DNA of 64,000 nucleotides from UBA4877 sp002399345 (GTDB taxonomy: Bacteria; Bacillota; Thermoanaerobacteria; Thermoanaerobacterales; UBA4877): positions 124,001 to 188,000 of the forward strand of contig DAIORT010000001.1 in assembly GCA_036752905.1 (NCBI GenBank). Direction: 5' to 3'. Below, piece after piece: positions 1 through 8,345 of the stretch (position 1 is its first letter; each line of letters starts with the position of its first letter). The translations under genes were made by a program, and so were the position numbers. The notes under the pieces were generated by a model that worked only from the letters and a program-made list of their open reading frames with translations, ran no database searches and was not told the DNA's origin.

Positions 1-331
1 CTATGCAAGTTATTGCAGCATCTAATAAACCAATATTCATTGTTATTGAGTTTTTTTGAACATAGAATTTTTTTGGTAATAATTTAATCAATTCTATTAC
101 TATATCTTTATATTTGTTGAACCTGTTTTTTGATCTGCTGCCAAACAGGATTATTATACTTTCAAAATCTAAATTTATATTTTTTTTATATAACAATATA
201 CCGTTAATATCGAACCTGATATTAATTTTTATACTATCCTTAATATTAATCTTAAATTTTATTGTTAATACAGAAAACAACATTATGATAAAAACAAAAA
301 ACACTACAAATAAAATCACATCAACCTTCAT
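1..331 (-). CDS. DUF2953 family membrane protein, 5' part only
   Basis: The frame opens with ATG at 331 behind an AGGGGG ribosome binding site and stays open to the left edge, so about 110 N-terminal residues are visible. Residues 5-24 form one hydrophobic segment, then come short beta-like runs. Near the visible end the motif GLLDAAIT resembles the G-x-x-D-A-A-x-T signature of DUF2953 proteins, which in spore-forming Firmicutes sit beside the ytfJ/gerW spore gene and often follow scpA-scpB. Here scpB is about 6 kb away, separated by an opposite-strand gene block. Function unknown; family assignment is by motif and context only. Confidence 0.6.
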   Translation of the reverse strand, partial: MKVDVILFVVFFVFIIMLFSVLTIKFKINIKDSIKINIRFDINGILLYKKNINLDFESIIILFGSRSKNRFNKYKDIVIELIKLLPKKFYVQKNSITMNIGLLDAAITCI

Positions 332-385
332 TCATTGACACACCCCCTATACTATTTTCTCCATATATAGGATTAATACACAATT

Positions 386-413
386 AGTATATTTCAGCCA
401 GCCAATTTGTCTA
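386..413 (-). promoter_or_regulatory. Putative sigma-A promoter of the DUF2953 gene
   Basis: On the minus strand TAGACA (-35) and TATACT (-10) are 16 bp apart, ending about 55 bp before the ATG at 331. The -35 matches 5 of 6 consensus bases. A promoter is expected here, because the gene is cut off from its usual upstream partner scpB. Pattern match only. Confidence 0.4.
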
Positions 414-429
414 ATAGCTGTAATACAAA

Positions 430-458
430 ATAACAGTTTTCAAAAACTATGCTATAAT
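430..458 (+). promoter_or_regulatory. Putative sigma-A promoter of murI
   Basis: ATAACA (-35), a 17-bp spacer and a perfect TATAAT with an extended TGC before it lie about 60 bp upstream of the murI start. The same TGC-TATAAT core is found before the sensor kinase gene at 4287-4295. Confidence 0.5.
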
Positions 459-519
459 ACCAAAAGTGTATTCTGCTTTAAATAAATTGACTTCACTGAT
501 ATTATAAGGGAGGTTATTT

Positions 520-1317
520 ATGTTAAATTCAAAGGAGTATATTGGAGTGATTGATTCTGGAGTTGGAGGACTTACAGTGGTCCGTGAACTTCAAAAGATG
601 CTTCCGGGAGAGGACATAATCTATTTCGGTGATAGTGCAAACTGCCCATATGGCAACAAAACTGAGCGTGAGATTTTAAAGCTCAGCTTAAAAATGCTTG
701 ACTTTTTGGAGGGGCGGGGCGTAAAGGTGGTAGCAATTGCCTGTAACACCATATCAACACTGGCAGAGGTCTTAAAGCCCAAGGATGATTGTAGAATTAT
801 CGGTATTATTGAGCCTGCAGCTAAATTTGTCATTCACACCGGCCTTAAAAAAGTAGGTCTTATTGCGACAGAATTTACGGTTTCAAATGGTGCTTATGAA
901 AAATTAATCCATAAACGCGATTCATCTGTGTCGGTAGTAAGCAAGAGCAGTCCACTTTTGGCAGAACTTATCGATAGAGGTGATTTTGGCAGCAATGCAA
1001 TTGATAGTGAAATAAAAACGGTAATAGACGCTATTCTAAGTAAGGATAAAGTTAAGCATATCATCCTGGGATGTACGCATTATCCTATAGTTGAAGAAAA
1101 TTTCCGCCGGTGCTATCCCAATATTTCGTTTATTAACCCTGCTAAGGAACAGGCTAAAGCCGTGCAAAATTACTTAGAGGAAAACAACGCTTTTGCCGAA
1201 AAAAACAAAGGTGGCTCCTTATCTATTTGCACTTCAGGTAGGCCGCAGCTTTATGCTAATGTTGCAAAGCGATTAGGGTTAAATAATCTTACTACATTGG
1301 AGAAGATTATACTTTAA
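520..1317 (+). CDS. murI: Glutamate racemase
   Basis: Converts L-glutamate to D-glutamate for peptidoglycan, in the cytoplasm and without a cofactor. The 265-residue length is normal for the family. Visible motifs are the N-terminal GVIDSGVGGL (residues 9-18), the first catalytic cysteine in ACNT (Cys75) and the second in GCTHYP (Cys185). The ATG follows GGGAGG with good spacing. It is the first gene of a plus-strand block of glutamate genes and has an extended -10 promoter upstream. Arginine is often CGN here, unlike the AGA/AGG-rich scpA gene nearby, which fits an inserted block. Function is secure. Confidence 0.96.
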   Translation: MLNSKEYIGVIDSGVGGLTVVRELQKMLPGEDIIYFGDSANCPYGNKTEREILKLSLKMLDFLEGRGVKVVAIACNTISTLAEVLKPKDDCRIIGIIEPAAKFVIHTGLKKVGLIATEFTVSNGAYEKLIHKRDSSVSVVSKSSPLLAELIDRGDFGSNAIDSEIKTVIDAILSKDKVKHIILGCTHYPIVEENFRRCYPNISFINPAKEQAKAVQNYLEENNAFAEKNKGGSLSICTSGRPQLYANVAKRLGLNNLTTLEKIIL

Positions 1318-1541
1318 CTATGCTTAATAGTACAGACAATCTTCCCTTAAACAAGGTAGGGCAGTGATTTTGTTTATATTATGGTTGTAGTTTACACTAT
1401 ATATTAACTTATCCATCAAAATATATTTTTATGAAAATTGGAGCTTTTACTGTATTTTTTTGTTGTTTTTTGAATACATGGAGTAAATTATAGTAGAAAA
1501 CTTAAAATTATTTAAAAACTATTGCGGAGGGGAGATGGGTT

Positions 1542-2735
1542 ATGTTAAAATTAAATTTAGACATGTACCTTGCAGCTGGTGTTGGTGCCATCGTGTACTG
1601 GCTTGGAATTTGGATGGTGGATAAAATTAAGTTTTTTAAAAAGTACTGTATTCCTGCCCCTGTGGTCGGCGGTTTAGTATTTGCATTGTTAAACTTAATC
1701 CTTACTTCATCAAATGTGATGCAGATTACATTCGATGATACACTGGAGAATTTTTTCATGATAGCATTTTTTACCACAGTCGGATTTACAGTCAGTTTTC
1801 CGCTTCTGAAAAAAGGAGTGAGATCGATTTTAATCATCTTGAGCCTATCAATTGTGATGATCTTTTTACAGAATCTGCTTGGCGGAGGTATTGCGGCGGC
1901 ATTTGGCCTTGATCCCCGACTTGGTGTTGCAGCTGGATCTACGGCACTTATTGGCGGTCCAGCAACAGCGGCTGCTTTTGGAAGTGTGATGGATAATATG
2001 GGCATTAAAGGAGGCTCAATAGTTGGTCTTTCTTCAGCTATTTTTGGCCTGGTAATGGGATCTATTTTAGGCGGCCCTGTAGCAACCAGGAGAATCAGGC
2101 AATATAAACTGAGATCAACAGAATCAACTGATGAAATGGCTGCGACGGATACTGATGATAAGACTTCGGGAGACAGCTCGACCCGTTTTATACAGGGTTT
2201 TATGTGGTTGTCAATTGCTTATGGAGTCGGTTCTGTGGTATCCACGTGGCTTACCAAAATCACACACATTACATTTCCCGCATATATAGGTGCTATGCTT
2301 GTTGCCGTAGTTATCCGCAATGTCCTTGATGCGAAGCATGAGGAGTTTCCATCTGAAGAAATTGATACACTAGGCAATATGTTTCTGAACTTATTCCTGG
2401 CAATGGCCATGATGAGCCTTAAGTTATGGCAACTGGTGGATTTGGCATTACCGCTGCTTACCATTTTGGCTGCGGAAGTAATCCTTATGTTTCTGTTTTC
2501 ATACTATGTTGTGTTTAATCTTATGGGCAGAAATTATAATGCTGCAGTCCAGACAGCCGGTTTTATTGGTTTTGCAATGGGTGCTACTTCCAACGCGATG
2601 GCAAACATGCAGGCTGTCACTCGGGAGTATGGCCCCGCAAAAGAGGCTTACTTCGTAATCCCCATGGTTGGTGGCATGTTTATAGATTTTTTTAATGCTA
2701 CGTTCATCACTTTATTTTTAAGTTGGTGGGCATGA
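1542..2735 (+). CDS. gltS: Sodium/glutamate symporter GltS
   Basis: Inner-membrane carrier that imports glutamate with sodium. The 397 residues are typical for GltS: about ten hydrophobic segments in two halves, joined by a polar acidic linker around residues 193-213. Glycine-rich stretches of the ESS family are present (LIGGPATAAAFG near residues 145-156, and GFIGFAMGATSNAMANM near 340-355). The start ATG is 9 bp after GGAGGGG. It lies 224 bp after murI and 70 bp before gdhA, so import, racemisation and oxidation of glutamate are encoded together. The 1318-1541 gap holds no clear terminator or strong promoter. Sodium coupling is inferred from the family. Confidence 0.94.
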   Translation: MLKLNLDMYLAAGVGAIVYWLGIWMVDKIKFFKKYCIPAPVVGGLVFALLNLILTSSNVMQITFDDTLENFFMIAFFTTVGFTVSFPLLKKGVRSILIILSLSIVMIFLQNLLGGGIAAAFGLDPRLGVAAGSTALIGGPATAAAFGSVMDNMGIKGGSIVGLSSAIFGLVMGSILGGPVATRRIRQYKLRSTESTDEMAATDTDDKTSGDSSTRFIQGFMWLSIAYGVGSVVSTWLTKITHITFPAYIGAMLVAVVIRNVLDAKHEEFPSEEIDTLGNMFLNLFLAMAMMSLKLWQLVDLALPLLTILAAEVILMFLFSYYVVFNLMGRNYNAAVQTAGFIGFAMGATSNAMANMQAVTREYGPAKEAYFVIPMVGGMFIDFFNATFITLFLSWWA

Positions 2736-2751
2736 AGTAGTCTTAGTTAAG

Positions 2752-2781
2752 TTGCTTTAATAATTTTTAGATTTCTATAAA
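2752..2781 (+). promoter_or_regulatory. Possible promoter of gdhA
   Basis: TTGCTT and TATAAA are spaced by 18 bp and end 24 bp before the gdhA ATG. The gap between gltS and gdhA is AT-rich, so a chance match is possible. Confidence 0.3.
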
Positions 2782-2805
2782 ATATTTCATGGAGGTCTTA
2801 TTATT

Positions 2806-4155
2806 ATGAGTAAATATGTAGATAGGGTTTTAACAGAACTTAAGCAAAGGAATCCAAATGAACCAGAGTTCCTTCAGACAGTAGAAGAAGTTTTGCACTC
2901 CGTAGAACCTTTGGTGGATAGTCATCCGGAGTATGAGAAAAACGCTATCCTAGAACGTATGGTTGAACCGGAACGTGTTATAGAATTTCGTGTAGCATGG
3001 GTCGATGATTCCGGTAAGACTAACGTCAACCGCGGCTATCGTGTTCAGTTTAACGGAGCAATCGGACCATATAAAGGCGGTCTGCGTTTTCATCCGTCTG
3101 TGAACCTTTCGATCATGAAATTTCTTGGGTTTGAACAAACTTTCAAGAATAGTTTAACTACGCTTCCTATGGGTGGAGCAAAGGGTGGTTCTGATTTTGA
3201 CCCACGCGGTAAGAGTGAAGGAGAAATTATGCGTTTTTGCCAGGCCTTTATGACCGAGTTGTATCGCCATATAGGACCCGATGTAGACATTCCGGCCGGT
3301 GATATTGGTGTAAGCGGCCGCGAAGTCGGTTATATGTACGGCCAGTACCGCCGTATTCGCGGTGCCTTTGAAAACGGTGTTATGACAGGAAAAGGCCGTT
3401 CGTTTGGCGGAAGTGTAATTCGTCCTGAAGCTACCGGTTTCGGTGCAATCTACTATGTAAATGAAATTCTTAAACATGAGCATGACACGATCAAAGGCAA
3501 GACCTTTGCGGTTGCCGGTTTCGGTAATGTTGCATGGGGTGCGGTCACAAAAATTGCAGAGCTCGGGGGCAAGGCGGTTACCCTCTCCGGTCCGGATGGA
3601 TATATTTATGACCCCGATGGAATCACCACCAAGGAAAAGATTGATTATATGCGCGAAATGCGGGCCAGCGGTCGAGACAAGGTAAAAGATTATGCAGATA
3701 AATTCGGCGTTAAGTTTTACCCCGGTGAAAAACCATGGGGTGTCAAGGCTGACATTATGCTCCCCTGTGCGACTCAAAATGATGTTAACCTGGAGCAGGC
3801 AAAAAGGATTGTTTCGAACGGCATTAAGTACTACATAGAGGTGGCGAATATGCCTACAACGAATGATGCCCTGGCTTATTTGATGAGCCAAAAGAATATG
3901 ATTATCGCTCCGTCAAAAGCGGTAAACTCAGGCGGGGTTACAGTATCCGGTCTTGAAATGACCCAAAACAGTGAAAGGATTTCATGGACTGCGGAAGAAG
4001 TAGATGAAAAGTTGCACAGTATTATGAAGAATATTCATGATTCCTCCGTTGCTGCAGCTGAAGAATATGGTTTAGGTTACAATCTTGTTGCCGGGGCCAA
4101 TATTGCCGGTTTCAAGAAAGTTGCTGAGGCTATGCTTGCTCAAGGGATTTTTTAA
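2806..4155 (+). CDS. gdhA: Glutamate dehydrogenase, hexameric bacterial type
   Basis: Interconverts glutamate with 2-oxoglutarate plus ammonia. The 449-residue length matches the hexameric 50-kDa class. The catalytic lysine lies in PMGGAKGGSDFDP (Lys126); the substrate motif IGPYKGGLRFHP is at 87-97; the Rossmann motif VAGFGNVAWG is near residue 238. The start ATG follows GGAGGT. A strong terminator comes directly after the gene, so it ends the murI-gltS-gdhA unit. Arginine codons are mostly CGT/CGC, which may reflect high expression or foreign origin. NADP versus NAD preference cannot be settled by eye; length and motifs favour the NADP-dependent biosynthetic type. Confidence 0.95.
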   Translation: MSKYVDRVLTELKQRNPNEPEFLQTVEEVLHSVEPLVDSHPEYEKNAILERMVEPERVIEFRVAWVDDSGKTNVNRGYRVQFNGAIGPYKGGLRFHPSVNLSIMKFLGFEQTFKNSLTTLPMGGAKGGSDFDPRGKSEGEIMRFCQAFMTELYRHIGPDVDIPAGDIGVSGREVGYMYGQYRRIRGAFENGVMTGKGRSFGGSVIRPEATGFGAIYYVNEILKHEHDTIKGKTFAVAGFGNVAWGAVTKIAELGGKAVTLSGPDGYIYDPDGITTKEKIDYMREMRASGRDKVKDYADKFGVKFYPGEKPWGVKADIMLPCATQNDVNLEQAKRIVSNGIKYYIEVANMPTTNDALAYLMSQKNMIIAPSKAVNSGGVTVSGLEMTQNSERISWTAEEVDEKLHSIMKNIHDSSVAAAEEYGLGYNLVAGANIAGFKKVAEAMLAQGIF

Positions 4156-4184
4156 TGATTATCATTTAAGAAATGCAAGCTAAC

Positions 4185-4213
4185 GGACCTGCTTATTTTG
4201 CAGGTCCTTTTTT
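4185..4213 (+). terminator. Rho-independent terminator after gdhA
   Basis: A perfect 8-bp stem (GGACCTGC with GCAGGTCC) around a 7-nt loop is followed by six T. It separates gdhA from the downstream two-component genes, which have their own promoter. Confidence 0.9.
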
Positions 4214-4267
4214 ATTATCTAATTTATTTTACCTAATTCTTTAAAATTACGCTGTTTAGGAAAACGG

Positions 4268-4295
4268 TTGATTTTATGTCAAGTTATGCTATAAT
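4268..4295 (+). promoter_or_regulatory. Sigma-A promoter of the two-component genes
   Basis: TTGATT, a 16-bp spacer and a perfect extended -10 (TGC-TATAAT). It lies just after the gdhA terminator and before the short leader ORFs and the kinase gene. Confidence 0.6.
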
Positions 4296-4319
4296 GAATT
4301 TAAAGGTGAGGGAATTATT

Positions 4320-4354
4320 ATGGGAAAATTGTTAAGGTAATGACGAGCTATTGA
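4320..4354 (+). other. Two tiny overlapping leader ORFs before the kinase gene
   Basis: ATG at 4320 has a strong AGGTGAGGG ribosome binding site and encodes only MGKLLR before TAA at 4338-4340. An ATG sharing the last A (4340) encodes MTSY and stops at 4354, overlapping a TTG (4351) in frame with the kinase. The best ribosome binding site of the transcript therefore serves a six-codon ORF. It may be a coupled leader or just a remnant; no regulatory role is shown. Confidence 0.35.
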
Positions 4355-4386
4355 ATTTTTTTAAACAAGAAGAGAGCTGTAATTGT

Positions 4387-5661
4387 ATGAGACAATTTAA
4401 ATGGCCCCTGATGGTCGGAGGAATTATTGCGCTGACATCTCAGCTTTATGTGAATTTTTTTATCGATAGCTTTCGTATTTCATTTGCAGTAGTATTGTTT
4501 CCTATTTTGCTGATGACACTTGCAAAAGATCAGAACGTCATAAAAGTTGGTTTAGTTACCGGCTTTATGGTATTTATATTACGTATGATACTTAATTCTG
4601 CCGGAGTTTCTCCTGCACCGGTTGGTCAGTGGTTTATTCTGGTTAACGGTCTTTTCTATGTCTTTTATAGTGTATTTTTTTCATTAATGGTTAAAAACAG
4701 ATACACGGTTTCCTTACCACGTTTAGCCTTAAGCATATTGATATGCGATTTTTCTTCTAATCTCTGTGAGATGGGTTTACAGATAAAAGTACAATATAAT
4801 TTGTTGACACCTAAAATTTATCTAGATCTTTTAGTTGTAGCGTTGCTGCGTACCCTGGTTGCCGGGGCAATTTTGATATGGGAACAAAGTTACTGTGCAT
4901 TGATTAAACATAGAGATCATGAAAACCGATATCAGCGATTATATTTAATGGTTACCCAATTAAAAAGCGAGATTTATTTCATGGAAAAGAATACAGATGA
5001 AATTGAATCCGCCATGAACAATGCCTATATGCTTTATGAAAACCTGTCAGAGATAGATGCAGAGCCCGATCTTAAGAAGATGGCCTTATCCATTGCATTG
5101 GACGTACATGAAATCAAAAAAGATTATATAAGTATTATGCAAGGAATTCGAAAGGAAATTAACGAACAGAACGATAATAATCCCATAAAATTGCATGACC
5201 TGCTCCATATTTTAAAAGAGTCCACCAATCGGATGTTGGAGAACAAAGGGTTGGACATTCAGGTCGATATTCATATCCAGGATAATTTTATCGTAGGTCA
5301 GCATTATACTTTGATGATGATTTTAATAAATCTTACAAACAATGCGATCGAGGCAATCGAGGAAATACGCACAAACGGCCGGGTTCAAATTGATGAAAGC
5401 AAGCATGGAGATAGCTATATTTTTACTGTCTCGGATAATGGCCCGGGAATCTTGGATAAAGATATGAATCATATTTTTCAAATGGGTTTTTCCACAAAAT
5501 TTGATGAATTATCGGGGGATATATACCGAGGTGTAGGTTTGCCCGGAGTAAAAATGGCTGTAGAAGAAAAGTTTCACGGGATGATAGAGGTTGATTCACA
5601 ACAAGGAGTAGGTACAAAGTTTCAGGTCAAAATACCCAAAGATATACTGGAGGGTGTATAA
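4387..5661 (+). CDS. Membrane sensor histidine kinase, GlnK (YcbA)-like
   Basis: The N-terminal half has five or six hydrophobic segments with short loops and no large extracellular domain. The C-terminal half is a GHKL ATPase with NLTNNAIEAI (N box), DNGPGI (G1) and GVGLPGVK (G2). The probable phospho-acceptor histidine is in ALDVHEIKKDY. This layout and the adjacent YcbB-type regulator match the GlnK/GlnL glutamine-sensing pair of Bacillus. The ATG at 4387 was chosen; the frame also allows TTG at 4351, which adds 12 residues and overlaps a leader stop. Next to gltS and gdhA, its signal is probably glutamate, glutamine or nitrogen status, but that is inference. Confidence 0.75.
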   Translation: MRQFKWPLMVGGIIALTSQLYVNFFIDSFRISFAVVLFPILLMTLAKDQNVIKVGLVTGFMVFILRMILNSAGVSPAPVGQWFILVNGLFYVFYSVFFSLMVKNRYTVSLPRLALSILICDFSSNLCEMGLQIKVQYNLLTPKIYLDLLVVALLRTLVAGAILIWEQSYCALIKHRDHENRYQRLYLMVTQLKSEIYFMEKNTDEIESAMNNAYMLYENLSEIDAEPDLKKMALSIALDVHEIKKDYISIMQGIRKEINEQNDNNPIKLHDLLHILKESTNRMLENKGLDIQVDIHIQDNFIVGQHYTLMMILINLTNNAIEAIEEIRTNGRVQIDESKHGDSYIFTVSDNGPGILDKDMNHIFQMGFSTKFDELSGDIYRGVGLPGVKMAVEEKFHGMIEVDSQQGVGTKFQVKIPKDILEGV

Positions 5662-5662
5662 C

Positions 5663-6511
5663 ATGAATTTTTGTATTGTAGAAGATGATTTATCGGTTAT
5701 CAATAATCTGGTAGATATTATTGAAAGTAACAACCTGGGGAAAGTATGCGGTACCCCGGAGGAGCAATTTCCTCCCAGGGTAGAAGAAATTATCGCACTA
5801 AATCCCGATGTGGTGCTTTTAGACTTTTTAATGCCCGAGCTAGATGGAATCCAAGTCATTACGAGGCTTAAAAAAAATAACTGCAATGCTAAATGTATTA
5901 TGATCTCTCAAGTTTCTACAAAAGACCTGATTATGAAAGCCTACAATGCAGGAGTGGATTTTTTTATAAGTAAACCAATAAACGTTATAGAAATTAAACG
6001 TGTGATTCAAAACGTAATAAAGGAAATTGAAATGGAACAAAAGTTATCCAGCATCCGCAAAATGTTACAATATGATGAAGCAGTCCCGGATAAAGAAGAA
6101 GATAATACTATTCAAAACCGTCGTCTACAATTGATATTAAACCAGATCGGCATGTCCGGTGAGAAAGGATCCTGGGATATCATTGAGATATGTAAATATC
6201 TTTGTAAAGAAGGGAAATATACCATGGCTCAGGAAAATGTTAGACATTTATGCGAGGTACTTAGTGATAATCCCAAAAATATGGAACAGCGCATCCGACG
6301 CGCAATAGCAAAGGGAATGACAAATCTTGCAAACCTTGGAATTGAAGATTTTATGAACGATACATATACACGTTATTCCAGTACATTGTTTTCCTTTGAA
6401 GAGATCAAGGCAGAGATGGATTATATCCGTGGGAAGCGTACCAGTGGTGGCAAAATATCGGTTAAAAAATTTATCAATGGCCTTTTAGTCTTGATGGATC
6501 AGGATCAATAA
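5663..6511 (+). CDS. glnL: Response regulator with YcbB DNA-binding domain, GlnL-like
   Basis: Residues 1-120 are a receiver domain with acidic pair Asp8/Asp9, phospho-acceptor Asp54 in VLLDFLMPELDG, and a C-terminal lysine near KPINV. Residues about 145-280 match the YcbB domain, with the MEQRIRRAI, GIEDFMN and GGKISVKKFI segments seen in GlnL of Bacillus. The ATG at 5663 is 9 bp after GGAGG; the longer frame would begin at GTG 5654, inside that site. It directly follows the kinase gene and converges with scpB, 3 bp away and with no terminator. Likely targets are the neighbouring glutamate genes, by inference. Confidence 0.8.
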   Translation: MNFCIVEDDLSVINNLVDIIESNNLGKVCGTPEEQFPPRVEEIIALNPDVVLLDFLMPELDGIQVITRLKKNNCNAKCIMISQVSTKDLIMKAYNAGVDFFISKPINVIEIKRVIQNVIKEIEMEQKLSSIRKMLQYDEAVPDKEEDNTIQNRRLQLILNQIGMSGEKGSWDIIEICKYLCKEGKYTMAQENVRHLCEVLSDNPKNMEQRIRRAIAKGMTNLANLGIEDFMNDTYTRYSSTLFSFEEIKAEMDYIRGKRTSGGKISVKKFINGLLVLMDQDQ

Positions 6512-6514
6512 ATT

Positions 6515-7012
6515 TTATTCAACCTTAGGAAGTTCTTTTAAGCTGTTTAGACCTAAATATTTCAAAAATTTATCAGTGGTCTTATACAGCGTCGGCTTGC
6601 CGGGTTGATTCAATTTTCCGGATTCTTTTATTAGTTGGCGGTCCACAAGTGTTTGAATGGTTTTCTCCGAATTTACCCCCCTGATTTCATCTATCCTGAT
6701 TTTTGTAATGGGTTGATTATAAGCTATTATTGCTATGGTCTCCATGGCAGCATCGGATAATTTATTTTCATTGGCATAAAATTCTTTTAAGTATTTACCT
6801 AATTCAGGTTTCGTACAAATGCAGTAGGCATTTTCTATTTTTCTTAATTGTATTCCATGTATATTATCGGAATATGCTTCATCGAGTTTTTTCAGAGCCT
6901 CATAAATGTCATTCTGCGGTATATTCAACATTTTGCTTAATTTCTTTGCACTTATGGGTTGCCCATCCAAAAATAATATAGCCTCCACTAAAGGTACTGT
7001 AATCTTATTCAC
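6515..7012 (-). CDS. scpB: Segregation and condensation protein B
   Basis: ScpB partners ScpA and Smc in the bacterial condensin that organises and segregates chromosomes. The 165 residues are two winged-helix domains, with the family's EAILFLDGQPIS opening and the IAIIAYNQPITKIRIDEIRGV motif near residues 92-112. It starts with GTG, 6-7 bp after AGGAG, and overlaps the end of scpA by 8 bp, implying coupled translation. Its stop codon is 3 bp from the convergent response-regulator gene. In many clostridia DUF2953 follows here; in this genome the glutamate block lies between. Confidence 0.93.
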   Translation of the reverse strand: MNKITVPLVEAILFLDGQPISAKKLSKMLNIPQNDIYEALKKLDEAYSDNIHGIQLRKIENAYCICTKPELGKYLKEFYANENKLSDAAMETIAIIAYNQPITKIRIDEIRGVNSEKTIQTLVDRQLIKESGKLNQPGKPTLYKTTDKFLKYLGLNSLKELPKVE

Positions 7013-7718
7013 TCTTATCTCCTCTTTTGATTAAAATTTCATCAAAATTAGATGATTGATATGTAACAATTAAATTTCTTTTATCTAATTCAAGCACGGC
7101 AATAAGGTATGATATTACTTCTTCTTTTGTTTTGCTTTTTTTAATAAATTTATTAAAATTTACTTTGCTGACATTTTTAAGCATCTTTAATATGTATACT
7201 ATCTTTTGCTTTATTGAAAAGTTTTTGCTTCTATTATACTGTTTGCCAAAGTTGTTTTGATATTTTTTATAACTTTTTACAAGTAGTTTAATAGATAACT
7301 GATTTTTGTTGTTTATGTTTATACCATTTTTTTTATAAAAGACATTGCCCTCATAAGTTTCCATTTCCTTTAGCTTGTAGGCTATATTCTTATATTTTTT
7401 ATATTCTTCAAATGTGGAGTAGAATTCATCAATATTTGCATTATCTGTGGTTTCCAGATTATCTTCTTCATTCTTTTCATTTTTTAACTCAGCCGGCAAT
7501 AACCTTTTAGATTTTATTTCTAATAAAGTGGATGTAATCAAAATGAAATTAGAGAACATCTCAGGATTAGTTTCATTTATAAGATTGATATATTCTAGAT
7601 ACTGGTCAATAATTTTTACAAATGAGATATCATAAATATTTATTTTTGAGTTTTTAATTAACTGATATAATAATTCATAGGGCCCTTCATATAATTTTAA
7701 TTTTATTTTATAATCCAT
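7005..7718 (-). CDS. scpA: Segregation and condensation protein A (kleisin)
   Basis: ScpA is the kleisin that bridges Smc heads and binds ScpB. The N-terminus (MDYKIKLKLYEGPYELLYQL) matches the ScpA opening, with tyrosine where leucine or aspartate is commoner in GPLDLLL. The C-terminal winged helix is near residues 190-232. The ATG at 7718 was chosen because AGGT lies about 8 bp before it; a TTG at 7724 is too close to that site. The protein is lysine- and asparagine-rich and diverged in the middle. It overlaps scpB and follows a membrane protease gene, a common clostridial order. Confidence 0.9.
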   Translation of the reverse strand: MDYKIKLKLYEGPYELLYQLIKNSKINIYDISFVKIIDQYLEYINLINETNPEMFSNFILITSTLLEIKSKRLLPAELKNEKNEEDNLETTDNANIDEFYSTFEEYKKYKNIAYKLKEMETYEGNVFYKKNGININNKNQLSIKLLVKSYKKYQNNFGKQYNRSKNFSIKQKIVYILKMLKNVSKVNFNKFIKKSKTKEEVISYLIAVLELDKRNLIVTYQSSNFDEILIKRGDKSE

Positions 7719-7737
7719 ATACAAAGACCTGCCTACT

Positions 7738-8322
7738 TTAGGTTATATAAAAAAGAAGTTTATTTATACCGTTTAATATTGGATCTAATATGTAATTAAT
7801 GGCCCCCGTAATAAGGAGAACAAATAATAGCAATTGCCCTATCTTCTCATATTTTTGAAGATCAAGTCTGCAATCCTGTGGTAATAAACAATATAGAATA
7901 TGTGATCCATCAAGCGGAGAAAAAGGAATTAAATTAAACACTGATAAATTCAGGTTAAACCAATACACTAACAATAAAATGTTAAAAATAATCGTATTTA
8001 GTGGAACATGTTTTAATATTATTAAGGTGAAAACGGATATAATCAAATTTGATAATGGACCTGCTAACGAAACATAAATAATTCCTCTGTTTCTATCTTT
8101 AAAATAATATGAGTTTATAGGAACAGGTTTTGCCCAGCCGAATCTAAATATGAATAACATTAAAGCTCCTAATAGATCAATGTGTGCAAATGGATTTAAT
8201 GTTAGCCTTCCGGCATTTTTAGGCGTAGGATCACCTAATTTATTTGCAACATAACTGTGACTAAATTCATGAACAGTAATAGCAATCAGCAGGGCGGGTA
8301 ATCTGTATAAGTATTCAAGCAT
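7738..8322 (-). CDS. Site-2 protease family (M50) membrane metalloprotease, YwhC-like
   Basis: A 194-residue integral membrane protein of the short M50 clade without a PDZ domain. The zinc motif HEFSH is at residues 18-22, inside the first hydrophobic segment; the third ligand is in PFSPLDGSHIL near residue 140. Several further hydrophobic segments follow. AGAGGAG precedes the ATG. It sits 20 bp upstream of the scpA reading frame and is probably cotranscribed with it, an association common in clostridia. The substrate is unknown. It is distinct from the PDZ-containing RseP homologue at 26414-27415. Confidence 0.88.
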   Translation of the reverse strand: MLEYLYRLPALLIAITVHEFSHSYVANKLGDPTPKNAGRLTLNPFAHIDLLGALMLFIFRFGWAKPVPINSYYFKDRNRGIIYVSLAGPLSNLIISVFTLIILKHVPLNTIIFNILLLVYWFNLNLSVFNLIPFSPLDGSHILYCLLPQDCRLDLQKYEKIGQLLLFVLLITGAINYILDPILNGINKLLFYIT

Positions 8323-8345
8323 TATATTTGCTCCTCTAAAGTTAA

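Noticed and set aside
114..338. 74-codon plus-strand frame at the left edge
   Set aside because: It is antisense to the DUF2953 frame, which has a ribosome site, a membrane segment and a family motif. Shadow.
1508..2005. 165-codon minus-strand frame inside gltS
   Set aside because: Antisense to the symporter and rich in proline, alanine and serine, as expected from reversed hydrophobic codons. Shadow.
3154..3891. Long open frame (245 codons) on the minus strand inside gdhA
   Set aside because: It is antisense to a clear, full-length glutamate dehydrogenase, shows no domain features, and has no ribosome site of note. It is a coding shadow.
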